A DNA stretch of 64,000 nucleotides from Cinclus cinclus (Eukaryota; Chordata; Aves; Passeriformes; Cinclidae): the NCBI RefSeq assembly GCF_963662255.1, contig NC_085068.1, forward strand, positions 7,006,001-7,070,000, written 5' to 3'. The notes beneath the pieces are model-generated. The model ran no database searches, was not told where the DNA came from, and saw only the letters and a list, made by a program, of their open reading frames with translations. Positions 36,173-48,900 of this stretch are shown piece after piece; position 1 is the first letter of the stretch, and every line of letters starts with the position of its first letter. The translations under genes were made by a program, and so were the position numbers.

Positions 36173-39100
36173 ATGGCGGCGGCGGCGGGAGGTGGCGGCC
36201 CCGCGGGTCCTCAGGCGGCCGGCGCGGCTCCCGCCCCGGTGCCAGGTCCCGGAGCGGTGCTGATCGGAGATCGGCTGTACTCGGGCGTGCTGATTACGTT
36301 GGAGAACTGCCTGCTGCCCGAGCACACGCTGCGCTTCACGCCGTCCATGAGCAGCGGCCTGGACCCCGACACCGAGACCGAGCTGCGCGTCACCGGCTGC
36401 GAGCTCATCCAAGCGGCCGGGATCCTGCTGCGGCTGCCGCAGGTGGGGCTGGGCGCGGGGTGGGAGGGAGCCGGGACTCAAAGAGGCCTGGCCGGGGCCG
36501 TTCTTTGTGCGGGCCTCGATTTCTCGGTTACCGGCCGGGCGGGCCGCGGGGCCGGCCCGCAGTTACCGGCCGGGCGGGCCGCGGCACCGCCCGGTGCTCG
36601 GGGCTCGTTCCGGGCCTTTCCGGGCCGTTGGGTGCCGGAAGCGGGCGATGTCAGCGCCTTCCTGCGCCGCCCCCGCATGAGGATCGGGGATTTTGCAAAG
36701 CCGGATTTCTGAAGGTTCCTCTGGAGGCGTGGTGACCTCGGGAAGGTTTTGTTTCCCGGACAACTTTAGGCTAAACAGCCTCGTTGCTCTTTGAGTGTAA
36801 AACTTTCCACGCACCCTCCAGCTGCTGAGTCTTAGCATATGCAAATCATGACGCTGTTAGATTCCCCCTCACTTAACACGCCCAAATAGCAATTTTTTTT
36901 TTCTGGCATACTTTCGTGACTTTCAATTTTATTTGGTTTGGATTTTTTTCGTTTTGTTTTTTACTAATTTAATCGACTGGGAGCATGTTCTCACTTTTTT
37001 TTTTTTTTTTTTTTTTTGTAAAATAAAGTCGGGATTTTCTGCCTGTATTTGACTTGTAGGCAGTATATAAAGTGTTGATAACATTTTGAGCAACTTAATT
37101 ACTTAATTAGCAATTCTAGTTTTCTTTAGATACCATCGAACTTCCTCCTATGCTTAGTTAGTCTTCTAATAAATCTATTAAAATTTCTCTTTGCAATTGA
37201 TAGTTTTGTTTATGTGTGTTGTGATTTTTCTCATTTTTTAGGTTGCTATGGCTACAGGACAGGTGCTGTTCCAGCGATTTTTTTATACCAAGTCTTTTGT
37301 GAAGCATTCCATGGAGGTAAGAGGGCATTAAATGATATTTGTTGCCATATTTATCTTCTGATCTTTCTTGGCAAGTTGTCATCTGAGATGTGATGAGTGT
37401 TAGGAGTTAGTCTGGAGATTATAGTTACAGAGAAATGCTATGTTAGAAAGCTATTTAATCATGATTTTCGCCAAATATTTGGTATTTTCTTGTTTTACCG
37501 TATTTTTTCCTCATTGCCCCTCCTTAAGCTGTTGGAGGAGCTAAATTCCTGAAATGAAATTGATATATTATGTTAAATAGTGTATTTTATGCTTATTTTT
37601 CAGCATGTGTCCATGGCCTGTGTCCATCTGGCATCCAAAATTGAGGAAGCCCCCAGACGCATTCGGGACGTGATCAATGTGTTCCATCGCCTCAGACACC
37701 TGAGGGAGAAAAAGTAAGATGACAATTCACAATAATCTCAACTATCTGTGTTGTGTTGTAATTATTTAACTCCATGACAGCATCATTCCCTGTTTCATAA
37801 ATCAGGGAATATTTCAGAGGTATCTCATGAAGTGAGCTGGTCCATTTTGATAAATTGTTGATGTTACAAAGAATGGTTTTTTTTATTATTATTATTTTTA
37901 CACAACTCAACCTGAGTTTCCTTAGGGTTAAGATAATCTTGTGAGTTTGACCTTGTTTTGCAGAAAACCTGTGCCTCTAATATTGGATCAAGAATATGTG
38001 AACTTGAAGAATCAAATAATAAAGGCAGAAAGAAGAGTGTTGAAGGAGTTGGGATTTTGTGTTCATGTGAAGCACCCTCATAAGGTTTGTACTCTATAAA
38101 TTCACTGTATAACCAATGTTTCATATTCTGTAAAGCTTTGAGGAGGCTGCCTGGAAGCTCTGTGGACTGCACATGATAATCAGTGAATTCAGTGAGATTA
38201 GTTTCTTACCATCCTGATGTTTTCTTTCTCATTTAAGAGACTCTTACTAATTGGTCTCGTATCACTGCTGAGTGACGGCGAGGTGGCTGCAGGTGCTCAG
38301 TATTCCTGGAAGGCAGATTGGATCAGTAGGTAGCTTTGGTGGTGGAAAACATCACCTGGACTTAGATCCCCAAGCAGGGAGGAATTTGGAGGCCTGGGGT
38401 TGTCGTGGTCACTCCTGGTGGGAACGTGCTGAGGTATTAAAGTTCTGTGAGCTTGGAGTGTGTTAAAACCAGGCTCAGGCTTGGCTAGAGATGAGACAAG
38501 GCTCAATATTAACAAGTGTCAGAGTGGATAATGCTTGAGAGAGGCAATTACCTCAGATGTTTAAATTGTGCCTTAACTGGTAAAAGAACTTCTGTTTCTG
38601 TGCCAACACAATTTGGGTTCTTGCTCTTTTTTTCCCCTCTAAAAAACTCCTGTTCAGAGCCTTCTTTTTGAGCTTCTTGACATTCAGAATTTCCTCTTGT
38701 CATCCACCCCAGAGGGCAGCTGTAGTTTAATTGGGGTGAGTTTTGCCATTATTCCTCCTCTCTGCAGCCTTGTTTTCCTTCCAAACTCGAGCAAATACCC
38801 TCAGAACTGAACAAACCATGGCACAGTATTAGGTCTGTTCTCTGCAAGCACTGCCAACTTCCCTCACTGCTGATTGCAGTGAGCAGCTTTTTCTCCCAGG
38901 CTGCAGCTAAAAAAGGACTTGTGAGGTGTGTAGAACAAAATCCAGCCACAGCATCCCCGAATCAAAATCCAGCCACAGCATCCCTGAGTCAAAGCCAGGT
39001 GAAGACAAGACCTGGCCAAGTAGCAGGACAGAAGTTCAGAGCTGGTGTGGATAAACGCTGGGGATGGTGCAGACACTTGATGTGGAGTGTTTTAGGCCTT

Positions 39101-42100
39101 GAAAGAGGATCACAGATGCCTCATGGATGTCCCTCTGAGATAAGCAGGTGGCTCTCCAGATGCTTGTTAATAACTCAATAACCCATATCTTCCAGATAAT
39201 CGTTATGTACCTTCAGGTATTAGAATGTGAACGTAACCAACACCTGGTCCAGACCTCATGGTAAGTTGATTTTCTTTGTTCTAAGAGACCAGAAGGGGCA
39301 GTAGCAGAAATATGTCACTTGAGGCACTGGGCAGCATTGCTCAGCAGTACTTGGGGCCACCCCAGACAGCTCCACTGTCCTTGGTGTGCCCCAAACTACT
39401 TCCCAAATGTTGAGCGGCCTCTTAAGTTCGAGGCACTGTTTTAATGGTAAGGTAGATTTCCACCCTGACTCTTCACTTCCCTCCTCTCTGCTCTCACTTT
39501 CCAGCTGAAGGGAAAAGGTTGGGTGGGTTTAGAGTTGTTCCCTCGGGTTCCTCTTCAGGGAAAACTTGGGTATAATTCAGGTCTGTTCCCAGTGCTGGGA
39601 AATGGCTTTTCTCAGGGCCTGAGCTTGATTGCAGATGCATCAAAACCTCAGCGCAGATAAATTTCTTTTATCAGTGTGGGAACTGCAGGATGTCAGCTTC
39701 TAAGACTGGATAGGTGGATAGCCTGGTTTCATATTTGCCAAGAAATGTTCTCTGCCTTATTGCTCTCTTTTAATGAATATTTACTTGGGGGTGGGAAGCT
39801 TCTGTAAAATTCTACACCTTAAACTTTACCAAACAATGCTTTTAAAACCGTAATGCTTTTTTTTTAACAATACCAATGGTCTTAAAAAGAAACACCTTTT
39901 AGTGAATCCAAAGACCATATTTCTGCTGACTGAACTGTCTGGTACTGTGACCTGTGTGTAGAGAACCAGTTTTGACTTTTCTTTTCTGTACTCTTTTGAT
40001 CAAAGGGTAGCCTCTGAGGGTAAGTGACTAAGACTTCTCCTCTGCTGCCCATGGTGCAGGGATAGCTGCCGTCTTCAGTCAACCCAAAGCTCTCCAAAGA
40101 GAAGGCTGGCTCTAGACAGGTGGTATATACATGATAGTAGAGTAACTGGCCAACTGCTTCTTGTGCTTTTATTTTTTATTTTTTTTTTTTTACTCTGCAT
40201 TTTTTGATTGTTTGTATATTTGATAACCTGAGCGTTGTTCTGAAAATTTTTTTTAATGTTCTATTTCTCTTAATTGTTATAATGTGATGCGTTTCTTATA
40301 CGATAAATTAAGGTGGGGTTTAAATTTTTAAAAGGGATGAATTAACAACAAAAAATGAATAGTTTCCATTTGTAAACTAGTACATGTGTGAAGCTTGGAG
40401 ACAAAATGTGATATCTAGAGACACTTCCCAGAAAGAAGCGTTGCATGGAGCAGTGGAATGGGAGCTCTGGACTGCCAGGAATGTGCTGGTTATGGAAGGA
40501 GGGGAGGTGAGGGGGAGGGAGGGAATTACCCCACTTGAGAAAGGGGTCAGATGTTACAATAACACATCTGTGTGCTCGTGTTTGTCGCTTCCAGTACCCA
40601 AAATCTGGTGGGTATCCGGTATAATTGGTTTTTGAAATGTGCATTTTTACAACATTACTTATTTCTTAAGCTATTGTGACAAGGATTCATTTCCTCCTGT
40701 GTCTGACTGAGCCCACAGGGAAGATGTGCAGGGGCCAAACTTGGAAGCTGGCACGGTTCTCAATTGAGCAAATCAGGAAAAAAAAGCTTTGTAGCTTCCA
40801 GATGTTCAAAGTCCCCCTTTTCTTTATCACTTCTTTGGTCAAAAGGCTTGTGCTCTCTTTGCAGTGGGACAAAACCAGCAGGTTTAGAAGTTCCTTTCTC
40901 ACAGAAAGATGAGCTGATGGTCAGTGTTGTTTTTTTGGGGCAGCTGCTGTTTGTGTAAACAAGAATTGTGGACAAGTGAGAGTTGGAAACTCCTGAGATT
41001 CCAATTCCTCCTCTCTGTCCCTGTAAATGTTGCAGGTACCTGGCCTGTGGTCTCTGCTTTGGATATCTTGGAGGTCAGTGAATCCTTGTATACTGGGTAC
41101 CCACATGGTTAATTATTATTTTAAGGACTTTTTAATGTCTGGTATTAGTTTTTTCTCCATCTGGTATTTTACTGACTTAGGTGCTCCCAAGTCTAGATCT
41201 TCTAAAGCACAGCAGCTGACAGATTCACAGGAATTTACTTTGTATATTTAAGATTAATCTACATAATGCTTAAGTGTACTGACTGGAATATGTGCAATAT
41301 TTTACAGTTTTCTCATTCTGTGAATATTCATTTTAAGCAACCTTACTGAAATGGGACAATTTGGAAACCTTATTTCATGTGCCAAAGAGGAGATGAGCCT
41401 GAACACTGACTGTTCTTCTGAACTGATGTTCCCAAACACCCTGATTTCTCCTATGGCTGACTTTTTGCATCAAAAAGAATCCTGTTCTGGATGGAAATGG
41501 ACCCTTGATTCCCACTGGAAGCTGACCTGTGCTGAAGAGGACTGCATTTCATGGGAGAACTGCTCCAGGAGCTGCAGCTTTTGCCAGACACCTGGTTCTG
41601 CCCTATTGCAGGGGGAATGTGAACCTAAGATTCTATAACTTGAGTATTTCTGAGCACACACTGTGTGTTGTCTTGATGAAAATAACTTCATTGCATGAGA
41701 GCAGGCCAGTAGAGATTCAGCAGCAAAAGTCAAGTTAAAATTGGTTCTCTTCTCACCACTGAATTTTCAGCAGTCAGACTTTTTCTGTCACACGTCCCTC
41801 CCCTTGAGGGATTTTAGTTTTGGTTTTTTTTTTTTTTTTCAGTTTTTATTTTAGTAAAGTCATTCAGCTTCTCTTTAGATTTCCAGGAATATAATGTTGA
41901 AGTCTAGTAACTGAATGCAGAAAGAAATAGCCCTTGTAGAAGTAAAACCAAGTTAAAAAACAAACAAACAAAAAAAAAACTCCCAAAGAGCTTTGCAGTG
42001 TGTTGCAACCTCCTGCTCTCCTGTTTTTCAGGAACTACATGAATGACAGCCTGAGAACAGATGTCTTTGTGAGGTTCCAGCCAGAAAGTATTGCCTGTGC

Positions 42101-44341
42101 CTGCATTTACCTGGCAGCCAGGACACTGGAGGTGAGCCACACTTCCATGGATTTGGGTTTTTTTCCAATTCCTTTAACAGGAGGAGAAATCTGAGCTTTG
42201 TCTCTCTCCTTTCTCAGATCCCACTTCCAAATCGCCCACATTGGTTTTTACTGTTTGGAGCAACGGAGGAAGAAATTCAAGAAATCTGCTTAAAAATCTT
42301 GCAGCTCTACACGAGGAAAAAGGTTTGGGATTTTTTTTCATGTTGGGAGTCCTCAGTAAAGGCTGCAGCTCAGAGCAAGAGTTGCAAAATTTGACCCTGT
42401 TTGAAACCAAAGCTGCAAGCCTGGAATTGAACGAAGACTGTCTGGGACTCCTTGGATTTTCATTCCCCTCCCTGGGAGTGAGTAACCAGGAAATTCAGTT
42501 CTCACAAGAAGTGCTCCTGTGTTCACAGGTGGATTTATCTGATCTGGAAAGTAAAATAGAAAAGAAGAAATTGGCTATTGAAGAGGCAAAAGCACAAGCT
42601 AAAGGTCTGGTCCCTGAGGGAGTTCCAAGCTTGGATAACACATCGGGATTTTCCCCTATCCCAAAAAATGGTAAATAGTGGATAACTAATTTTTAATAAC
42701 TCTTTCATATCTTTCATGTATATTTACCCTTGTGGGAAGCATTTACAAGTGTGGTTTGGGATTTGTTGGTTTTTTTTTTTTTAAGATGGCTTATAGCACC
42801 ACTCAACTGGCAGGGTTTGAATAGCATTGTGACTTTGTTATTCCTCGAATCAGATAAAAGCTAAAATCAAATTAGTCTGAAATTAAGACTAGTTTAAACC
42901 CATATAGGCCAGGGACTTGCTTTTATGTGGATTTGGCAATAAACTCAAATCCTTGCCACTGGCATGTTATGCTAAAACAATATTGAAGCAGAGGTGCTCT
43001 GGCATTTTGGGATGTTGGGTGGGGAATTTGTTGGTTGAAAGGTTCCAGTCTGGTTCAGGTCTCACCTAGGAGACAACATTCACCATCATCTTCTTCCCAA
43101 GTTTACCTTTCAAACAATGCTGAATAATTGGCAGGGAAAGGAGGGTGCTTTTCTGCCTTTTCTTGCACTTACTTCAGTACTTTGGCAGAAATGTTTCAGA
43201 TGAATTTCTGCCTCCTGTGAACTTGTTCAGATCTGCTTGTGGGTGGCTGTGAGTGCACACATGTGCAGAGCACAGCTGTGCAGCTCTGCCTGGTACAGAC
43301 ACGGGGTGAGGAGAGGCTCCAGTCCTTTCAGGTACTTTCCAAAGAGGTAACAAAGGTTTCCTTGTTGCAGAGTCTCCAAAAGAGGTTAAAGGAAATAAAC
43401 CTTCACCGCTACCTGTGCAGGCCATGAAGAATGCTAAGAGGAAAACAGAGGGAGCCAAGAGAACCAGCTCCAACAGCCCAGTAAATGGGTAAGGTTTTAG
43501 AGGGAAGCAGCTGATTTTTCTCCTGTGAGTACTTGAAACAACCTAACTGAGTGTTCATTGTCTCTGGCAGTGTCCAGAAAGGAAGGGAGAGCAGAAGTCG
43601 AAGTGGAAGCAGAGATCAGAGTTACTCAAGGTCACCGTCGAGGTCTGCATCCCCTAAGCACAGGTAGGGTGTGCTCCCAGTCCCACCCAGTTTCCCAGTG
43701 CCAGCTTTGATAGTTCCTCACCAGGAGGCTGAGGTGACCCAGCAGTGTGTGCTGCTCCTTAAGCTGCAGAGTAACTCCAAGTGTGGGTGCTCACACTACT
43801 GCTGTAACTGAAGCTGGAGAGCTGGATATAAGCGTTCCTAAAACTCGGTATTTTTACAGATGGAAATTCAGGACGCAAGATGAGTTTCCATGGGGTACTG
43901 AACAGCAAAATACAGAAGGAAGTTCTTAAAACTCAATAAAATCACTCCTGCTCTCTTTTGTTTTGTAGGAAAAGTGAGAGTTACTCCACGTCCAGCGGCT
44001 CCAAGTCTCACAGCCGCTCTCGGAGCCGCAGCGACTCCCCCCCGAGGCAGTTCAACCACAGCTCGGCCTACAAGGGCTCCAAGGCACGCGGCTACAAGAA
44101 ATCCAAAGACTACAAATACTCTGCTCACAAAACGCGCAAATCCCGCAGCCGCAGCTCGTCCCGCTCCCGCAGCCGCTCCCGCGAGCGCTCCGACCACTCG
44201 GGCAAGTACAAGAAGAAAAGTCACTACTACAGGAACCACCGGCACGAGCGCTCGCGCTCCTACGAGCGCGCGGGGCACCGCTACGACAGGGACAGGGACA
44301 GGGACAGGGAGCACCCCGGGCACAGCCGGCACCGCCGGTGA
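36173..44341 (+). CDS. CCNL2: Cyclin L2, full-length isoform
   Basis: Cyclin L2 is a nuclear-speckle cyclin that partners CDK11 and affects pre-mRNA splicing. Eleven coding exons are read: 36173-36442, 37242-37316, 37604-37713, 37964-38084, 39196-39260, 42032-42131, 42218-42322, 42529-42670, 43371-43488, 43571-43663 and 43969-44341. The sum is 1572 nt, or 523 aa; human is about 520. The N-terminus is Ala/Gly/Pro-rich, then [20 protein letters not shown] leads into two cyclin folds (about residues 80-190 and 205-300). [19 protein letters not shown] and [20 protein letters not shown] are diagnostic. An acidic/basic linker follows, then an Arg-Ser domain from about residue 375 to the end. The tail holds a short RD-repeat run ([10 protein letters not shown]) and finishes HSRHRR. 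The stop TGA sits inside CGGTGAGC, which reads as a splice donor and is the first unit of a long minisatellite. The promoter is a CpG island. Confidence 0.97.
40006..40119 (+). CDS. CCNL2: CCNL2 alternative exon giving the short-isoform tail VASEGK-stop
   Basis: Exon 5 ends at 39260 with TG, the first two bases of a Trp codon. In intron 5 a polypyrimidine-rich tract is followed by an AG at 40004-40005. From 40006 the frame reads G (completing Trp), then GTA GCC TCT GAG GGT AAG TGA: V A S E G K stop at 40007-40027. From memory, the truncated cyclin L isoforms of mammals end in the same six residues in place of NYMNDS. The predicted product ends just inside the second cyclin fold, about 220 aa, and lacks the RS domain. 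GTAAGT at 40020 is also a strong donor, so a 14-nt form (40006-40019) is possible; a weaker donor is at 40120. The exon end given here is the latter and is uncertain. Confidence 0.75.
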
Positions 44342-45240
44342 GCCCCCCCCCGGGGAAGAGGGTGCCTGCAGGTGAGCCCAGGGAGGGGAGGTGCCTGCAG
44401 GTGAGCCCCCCCCCGGGGGAAGAGGGTGCCTGCAGGTGAGCCCAGGGAGGGGAGGTGCCTGCAGGTGAGCCCCCCCCCGGGGGAAGAGGGTGCCTGCAGG
44501 TGAGCCCAGGGAGGGGAGGTGCCTGCAGGTGAGCCCCCCCCCGGGGGAAGAGGGTGCCTGCAGGTGAGCCCAGGGAGGGGAGGTGCCTGCAGGTGAGCCC
44601 CCCCCCGGGGGAAGAGGGTGCCTGCAGGTGAGCCCAGGGAGGGGAGGTGCCTGCAGGTGAGCCCCCCCCCGGGGAAGAGGGTGCCTGCAGGTGAGCCCAG
44701 GGAGGGGAGGTGCCTGCAGGTGAGCCCCCTGCCCCAGGGGAAGAGGGGGTGCCTGCAGGTGAGCCCAGGGAGGGGAGGTGCCTGCAGGTGAGCCCCCTGC
44801 CCCAGGGGAAGAGGGGGTGCCTGCAGGTGAGCCCAGGGAGGGGAGGTGCCTGCAGGTGAGCCCCTCTGCCCCAGGGGAACAGGGTGCCTGCAGGTGAGCC
44901 CAGGGAGGGGAGGTGCCTGCAGGTGAGCCCCCCTGCCCCAGGGGAAGAGGGTGCCTGCAGGTGAGCCCCCAGAGGAGGGGAGGTACCTGCAGGTGAGCTC
45001 CCAGAGGAGAAGGTACCTGCAGGTGAGCCCAGGGGAGGGGAGGGTGCCTGCAGGTTAGCTCCCCCAGAGGAGTGGGGGGTGCCTGCAGGTGAGCTACTAG
45101 AGGAGAAGGTGCCTGCAGGTGAGCCCCCAGAGGAGAAGATGCCTGCAGCTGAGCCCCCCCAGGGGAGGGGAGGTGCCTGCAGGTGAGCCCTCAGGGGAGG
45201 GGGGGTGCCTGTAGGTGAGCTCCCCCCAGGGGAGGTTCCT
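44339..45240. repeat. Minisatellite made of 5' splice-site-like units, from the CCNL2 stop codon onward
   Basis: Alternating sub-units of about 29 and 35 bp (64-bp period) each end GTGCCTGCAG and begin GTGAGCCC. By eye about 24 exact copies of GCAGGTGAGC are present, plus variants (GCAGGTTAGC, GTAGGTGAGC, GCAGCTGAGC). The 5' part is the most regular, and units degenerate after about 44940. It lies in the CCNL2 3' UTR. The 443-codon frame on the opposite strand is a by-product. Confidence 0.97.
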
Positions 45241-48200
45241 GCTCTGAGCCCTGGGGCTGTTTCAGGGGGAATTCCTGGTGGTGAGCTCCTCCTGATGCTG
45301 CTTCCCTCAGGCATTCCTGTCTCTGGCACCACTGGTGAACCAGGGCTGCTTCCCTCAGAATTCCCTCTGCCAGCAGAGCTCATTCCCCGTGGCTTGTGCA
45401 GTACCAGGGTTAATCTGGCTCATGAACCACCCCTGGCTTGAGCCACGTTCTGCCAGCAGTCTGTGCTCATCCATGAATCCAAAGGAAAGACTGACAGGGT
45501 TGGAAGTGATGTCAGGAGTGCCCTGTGCCAGGGTGTCACTGTCACCTTCACACTTGGTGCTCCTGTCCTGCTTTTCAGTGATTTCCATCCCTCAGAGCAG
45601 TGCAGTGTTTGGGACTTCCAGTCCTGCAGGCAGCAGCTCCGTGGCCCATCCTTGGAATGCTGTGCCCAGCAGTTCTTCCCTGTGGAACTGAAAAGCTCCT
45701 CATCCCCCTGGGAGTGGTTTGGTGCTAACAACACCCTCTTTTCATACTGGCTCAGTGATGTTGTACAGGTGGGAGGTGACTTTTTTTTAGACCCGTTGCC
45801 TATATTAGGTTCTCTGTGTATATATATTTTGCAGTGTTACAGTACAGTATGGGAAAATGGCCTTCCTTAGCCTTTACACTTTACCCACAATGTAAATAAG
45901 CATTTGTTTAATACAGGTGAAGATATATACAGAAAATTCAAAACTTGAATTCTATCAAAAAAAAAAAAAAGACTTGTGTAGAAAATTCTGATAAATGTGA
46001 AAGTATTTAGCTCTGTGCATTGAGAGTAGTATATTTTTATCTGTGCAATGCTGTGTGCGGGCCACCAGCTCAGAAGACATTTCCTATATATCCATTTGAA
46101 GTGGTTGAAAATTCTTTACTCAGGATCTTTGACACTCTGAAGAATTCGTAGTTTGTCAGTCTGCATGCTTGATGAACAGAGCATTTAAAAACCAATTAGC
46201 AGAGCCCCACAGCCCAGTAGTATCAGTTCTAGTGGTATATCTGAGCTGTTACTCTCATGCTCCCTGATTTCATTAAAGTATTTGATTTTCTATTACATTC
46301 ACTTGAGAGTAGTTTCTTACGAGCTACACCCCTTGTGTCTACTCATAAGGAAGGAAATTGGTGCAAAATGAAGAGATTTTCAAACTGCAGTAGATTCAAG
46401 ACTTGGAATTCAATCCCATTAAAGGCAGGAGTTTTGGGCACCAAACATAAAACCCCCCGATCTACAAAGTTTTGAGGTGGAAAATGCATTTCTCTGACTT
46501 CAGGAGTAGCTGGCAGAGCCCAATTGAGTTTCCTGAGCTGTGTTTGCCCTGGGCCTCCTCACCTGGACAAGGAGGAAGAGCTGGGCTTGGTCTCTGGAGG
46601 TTGCACAGCTGGACCTCAGGAGAATCCCATCCCTTGGGTTTGTGCCAGTTCTTGGAGGGTGAAAATATTGGGAGTGGCTGAACCATCTGTGGTGGGTTTG
46701 GTGGAAGTCAATGGTGCTGCTGAGCAGGGCAGGGTCCTGTGGCTGGAGCTGGCAGAAGTTCACCTGAAACAAAAATCCCCACGTGCACCTGTGTGTGTGC
46801 AAACAGCTCTCAGCCCTTCAGGTGAGTTATGGCTTTGTTTTCTCAACCTCTGGTGACTCCACCATGGCTGTCAGTCATCAGAACCTCTCTCAGGTTGGTC
46901 TCTGAGCTGTTTCTGGTGTTCCCCTGCAATTCCTTCTGCTGTGAAGGGACAGCACTGAAACCTGACTGGTGGAAGACACTGAAAGCTTGGCCAGGTGCTG
47001 ATGTGCATTCCTCAGATAAATCCCACCTGCTCTTTCTTCAGATAAATCCTTCTTCCCATCCTTACTGGGAAATAATCTTCCAGGCTCCATGTTTTCCCAG
47101 AAATGGCTCACCCAGCAGTAAATTTGCTGTCAGGGCTGCATTTGTGCCAGCAGATGCTCGACCACCCAGGCTTTCCCAGGTGAAAGCGTAAAGGATTATT
47201 TCCCAGAGGTTGCCAATCCCAGCTGTGCAAAATTCCAGCTGTGCCAATATCCCATAAAGCAGTGGGAAAATTGCACTAAGCAGTTTTAGGCTTGATTGGG
47301 ATTTTTTAAAAAAATACAGATTTTCCAACCCTGCTAGTATAGTGGTAATGCACAAAGGGAATTGTTCTGAAATGCTCCCAACACGTGGGAAGGAAGGGAA
47401 CGGATTAAAGCACGAGGGAAAGAGGAGAGTTGCTGCTGGTGAGACAGAAGTTGCTGGAATGGAGCTTTATTTGGAAGAAAAAAAAACAGGTATCAATATC
47501 CAGGGCAGCCTTGCTGCTGGCTTCCTGCCACAGCTGCTGTGTGCACAGGGATGAGCTTTCCCCCAGCCTTGGGGAATGGGAATCCAGGCTCTTCCAAAGC
47601 TCAGCTTTGCTCACAGCCAACACTCTGAGCTAGGAGAAATGCCTTGAACGATTTTGTCATCTTCATCCCCTCTGGGAATGTGATGGGAACATCAATCCTG
47701 AGCTATCCAGCAGCAGTAGTTTGTATTAATAAAGTATCCTGTACGTTTTTGGAGCTGTTGCAGGTATTTAGAATTAAACCAACAAAAGGGAAACAAGGCA
47801 GAATGAGCAGCTGTTTGAGGCTTTTCCAAATTACCAAATCTTTGTTCAAGGGGAGAATCTTATCCTTGACCTGTAGCAGGACAAAATTTAGTTTTAAAAG
47901 CATAGTGATCTTTTTAAAAAGAAAAGAGCAATCTTATGCTCACAGCTATAATTAAAGCCGTATAACCTCCCTCTACCAGTTTCTCCAGGAATGTGCAGAT
48001 CAGTAATAGGTTCTGGATCTGGGAAGGCACGGGCCAGTCCTGGGAATAGAACGAGGATGAGCTAAGGGCAGGATCCTGTAGTGATTTCTGGATCCTCTAC
48101 GGTGAAGAAGGGACGGAAATGTACCTGGCCCACCCTAAAACGCCCTCGGCAGGAACGTGGGGACTCCAGGAACGGGGCTTCATTCCTGCCTCTGCTTCAT

Positions 48201-48340
48201 CCCCGCGTTCAAGAGCGGAGCCCTCTCCTGCCCAGCCCTGGCTGCTGGGGGAGCGTTCCCAGCCTTGTCCCGTTCTGCGGGACCGATAAATGAGGGTCAA
48301 AGCACCAGGGACTGCTCTGAGGCCACCACTGTCACACGCA
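45241..48340. other. CCNL2 3' UTR / downstream intergenic region
   Basis: No coding gene is recognised. Possible CCNL2 polyadenylation signals are ATTAAA near 46272 and AATAAA at 47728; neither is demonstrated. A poly-A tract is at 45957-45970. Confidence 0.45.
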
Positions 48341-48586
48341 GGGCTCCGTGCAGTTCGTGGAACGGGTTTGGGTACCAGGCGGGAGCGGGATGGGCTCGGG
48401 CCCTTGTGGAGAGGGCGAGGAGCCAATTCCCCTTCCCCGGCCGCTTTCCGAGCCCCGTTCTCTGCCTGCCCCGGAGCCGGGCGGGGGAGGCGCCGCGGCG
48501 GGGGCGGGTCCGGGGCCGCTTCTGAACCGCGCAGGTTGGGGGAACCTCGTGGGCTCCAGGAGCGGAGCGGAGCGGGCCGAGGCAGC

Positions 48587-48627
<41 letters not shown>

Positions 48628-48900
48628 GGCCCAGCCGCGCTGCCGCTCCGTGCTCATCACCGGCTGCAGCCGCGGCATCGGGCTCGGGCTGGTGCGGGGA
48701 CTCGCGGCCGCCAGCCCCTCCCCGGATTTGGTCTTTGCGACCTGCCGGTACCCAGAGAAGGCGCAGGTAAGAGGGGTAAGGGAGCCGGAGGTCCTCGGAG
48801 CGGGGTAAAGAGGTCGGGAGGGAGGAGAAGGCACTTTGGAAACGCGGAATATCTCGAGCATCCCTGTGCCGGCAGGGAGAGCCCCGGGCTGGGATGGGGC
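48340..48900 (+). promoter_or_regulatory. CpG-island promoter of the SDR gene
   Basis: A CpG-dense GC-rich stretch surrounds the first coding exon of the SDR gene, in contrast to the AT-richer flanks. The transcription start cannot be fixed from sequence. Confidence 0.6.
48588..48626 (+). repeat. (GCA)13 tract abutting the SDR start codon
   Basis: Thirteen GCA triplets end exactly on the A of the ATG. In the frame of the SDR protein the tract reads as consecutive Ser codons (AGC). Confidence 0.97.

Noticed and set aside
44052..45383. 443-codon minus-strand frame rich in Pro/Ser/Gly
   Set aside because: It is antisense to the CCNL2 RS exon and the splice-donor minisatellite; its composition follows the repeat.
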